NCBI GenBank assembly: GCA_910584905.1
Contig: CAJUCQ010000041.1
Location: 1-21,501 of the forward strand
Length of the DNA: 21,501 nucleotides
Reading direction: 5' to 3'
From: an uncultured Muribaculaceae bacterium
GTDB lineage: Bacteria; Bacteroidota; Bacteroidia; Bacteroidales; Muribaculaceae
In this document: positions 21,422 through 21,501 of the stretch, piece by piece
Numbering within the stretch: the first letter of the stretch is position 1
How the letters are laid out: each line of letters begins with the position of its first letter
Made by a program: the position numbers and the translations under genes
Notes under the pieces: generated by a model
Seen by the model: only the letters and a program-made list of their open reading frames with translations
The model's database searches: none
What the model was told of the DNA's origin: nothing

Positions 21422-21501
21422 TTAAGCCGCTAATTGAGCCAACCTTTGGTTTATTTTCTGAATTATTTTGAGATGCGGGGATTTTCCGTAAGTCGAAATA
21501 A
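21422..21501 (-). CDS. Possible 3' end of a convergent gene running off the window
   Basis: On the minus strand a frame is open from the window edge for 25 codons to a TAA at 21424-21422. It ends with a helical, basic-looking tail (K-I-I-Q-K-I-N-Q-R-L-A-Q-L-A-A). A neighbouring minus-strand frame is also open here, so this may be chance. If real, it is the C terminus of a gene facing the methyltransferase operon. No family can be named. Confidence 0.22.
   Translation of the reverse strand, partial: ISTYGKSPHLKIIQKINQRLAQLAA

Noticed and set aside
1..21501. CRISPR arrays, tRNA or rRNA genes, complete insertion sequences
   Set aside because: No regularly spaced repeats, no cloverleaf-like sequences and no transposase with terminal repeats were seen anywhere in the window; reading by eye could miss a diverged example.

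Overview
The window looks like a chromosomal segment of a Bacteroidales bacterium, most likely a Muribaculaceae-type gut species. That placement is an inference from several things. Promoters match the Bacteroidetes pattern TTTG-N19/20-TAnnTTTG (the best ones lie upstream of clpP, the blaI-like gene and fabG). Start codons mostly lack Shine-Dalgarno sequences. A DUF4290 gene is present, as is a kinase fused to a RapZ C-terminal domain. A BlaI/M56 pair carries TonB-like periplasmic modules. The DNA is GC-rich up to about 19.7 kb and clearly more AT-rich after that.

Left half, minus strand (10.4 kb down to 0.1 kb). tig (trigger factor) has its own hairpin terminator. A strong separate promoter then drives clpP, followed by clpX, recQ, a fused sugar kinase/RapZ-C gene, a murU-like nucleotidyltransferase, a DUF4290 gene, rimM, a small acidic protein and an OmpA-domain protein. 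After the 142-base clpP-clpX gap, spacing is tight (4-base ATGA overlaps to about 35 bases), so this could be one long transcript. It mixes protein quality control, DNA repair, cell-wall sugar salvage and ribosome maturation.

Middle, plus strand (10.6 to 14.5 kb). ftsE has almost no mRNA leader and no ftsX beside it. A secreted protein of unknown function follows, ending in a strong terminator. Next is a two-gene BlaI-type repressor and M56 (BlaR1-like) metalloprotease operon. Its promoter is surrounded by three inverted repeats that look like operators. A bidirectional terminator separates it from the convergent nhaA antiporter gene.

Right half, plus strand (16.2 to 19.7 kb). A T7-lysozyme-type amidase with every expected catalytic residue is followed by a small protein with an N-terminal lipoprotein signal and a C-terminal membrane helix, the layout of a unimolecular spanin. 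Together they resemble a phage lysis cassette with no other phage genes near. Then come a TetR-type regulator, fabG and a secreted CE1-like esterase with an N-terminal beta-sandwich domain.

Right end (19.7 to 21.5 kb). This AT-richer, probably acquired segment holds a C5-cytosine DNA methyltransferase and, one base later, a 125-residue protein. That protein resembles only the B3-like DNA-recognition domain of NgoFVII/BfiI-type restriction enzymes, without the nuclease domain. It is the most unusual pair in the window and it runs to the edge, so its full content cannot be seen.
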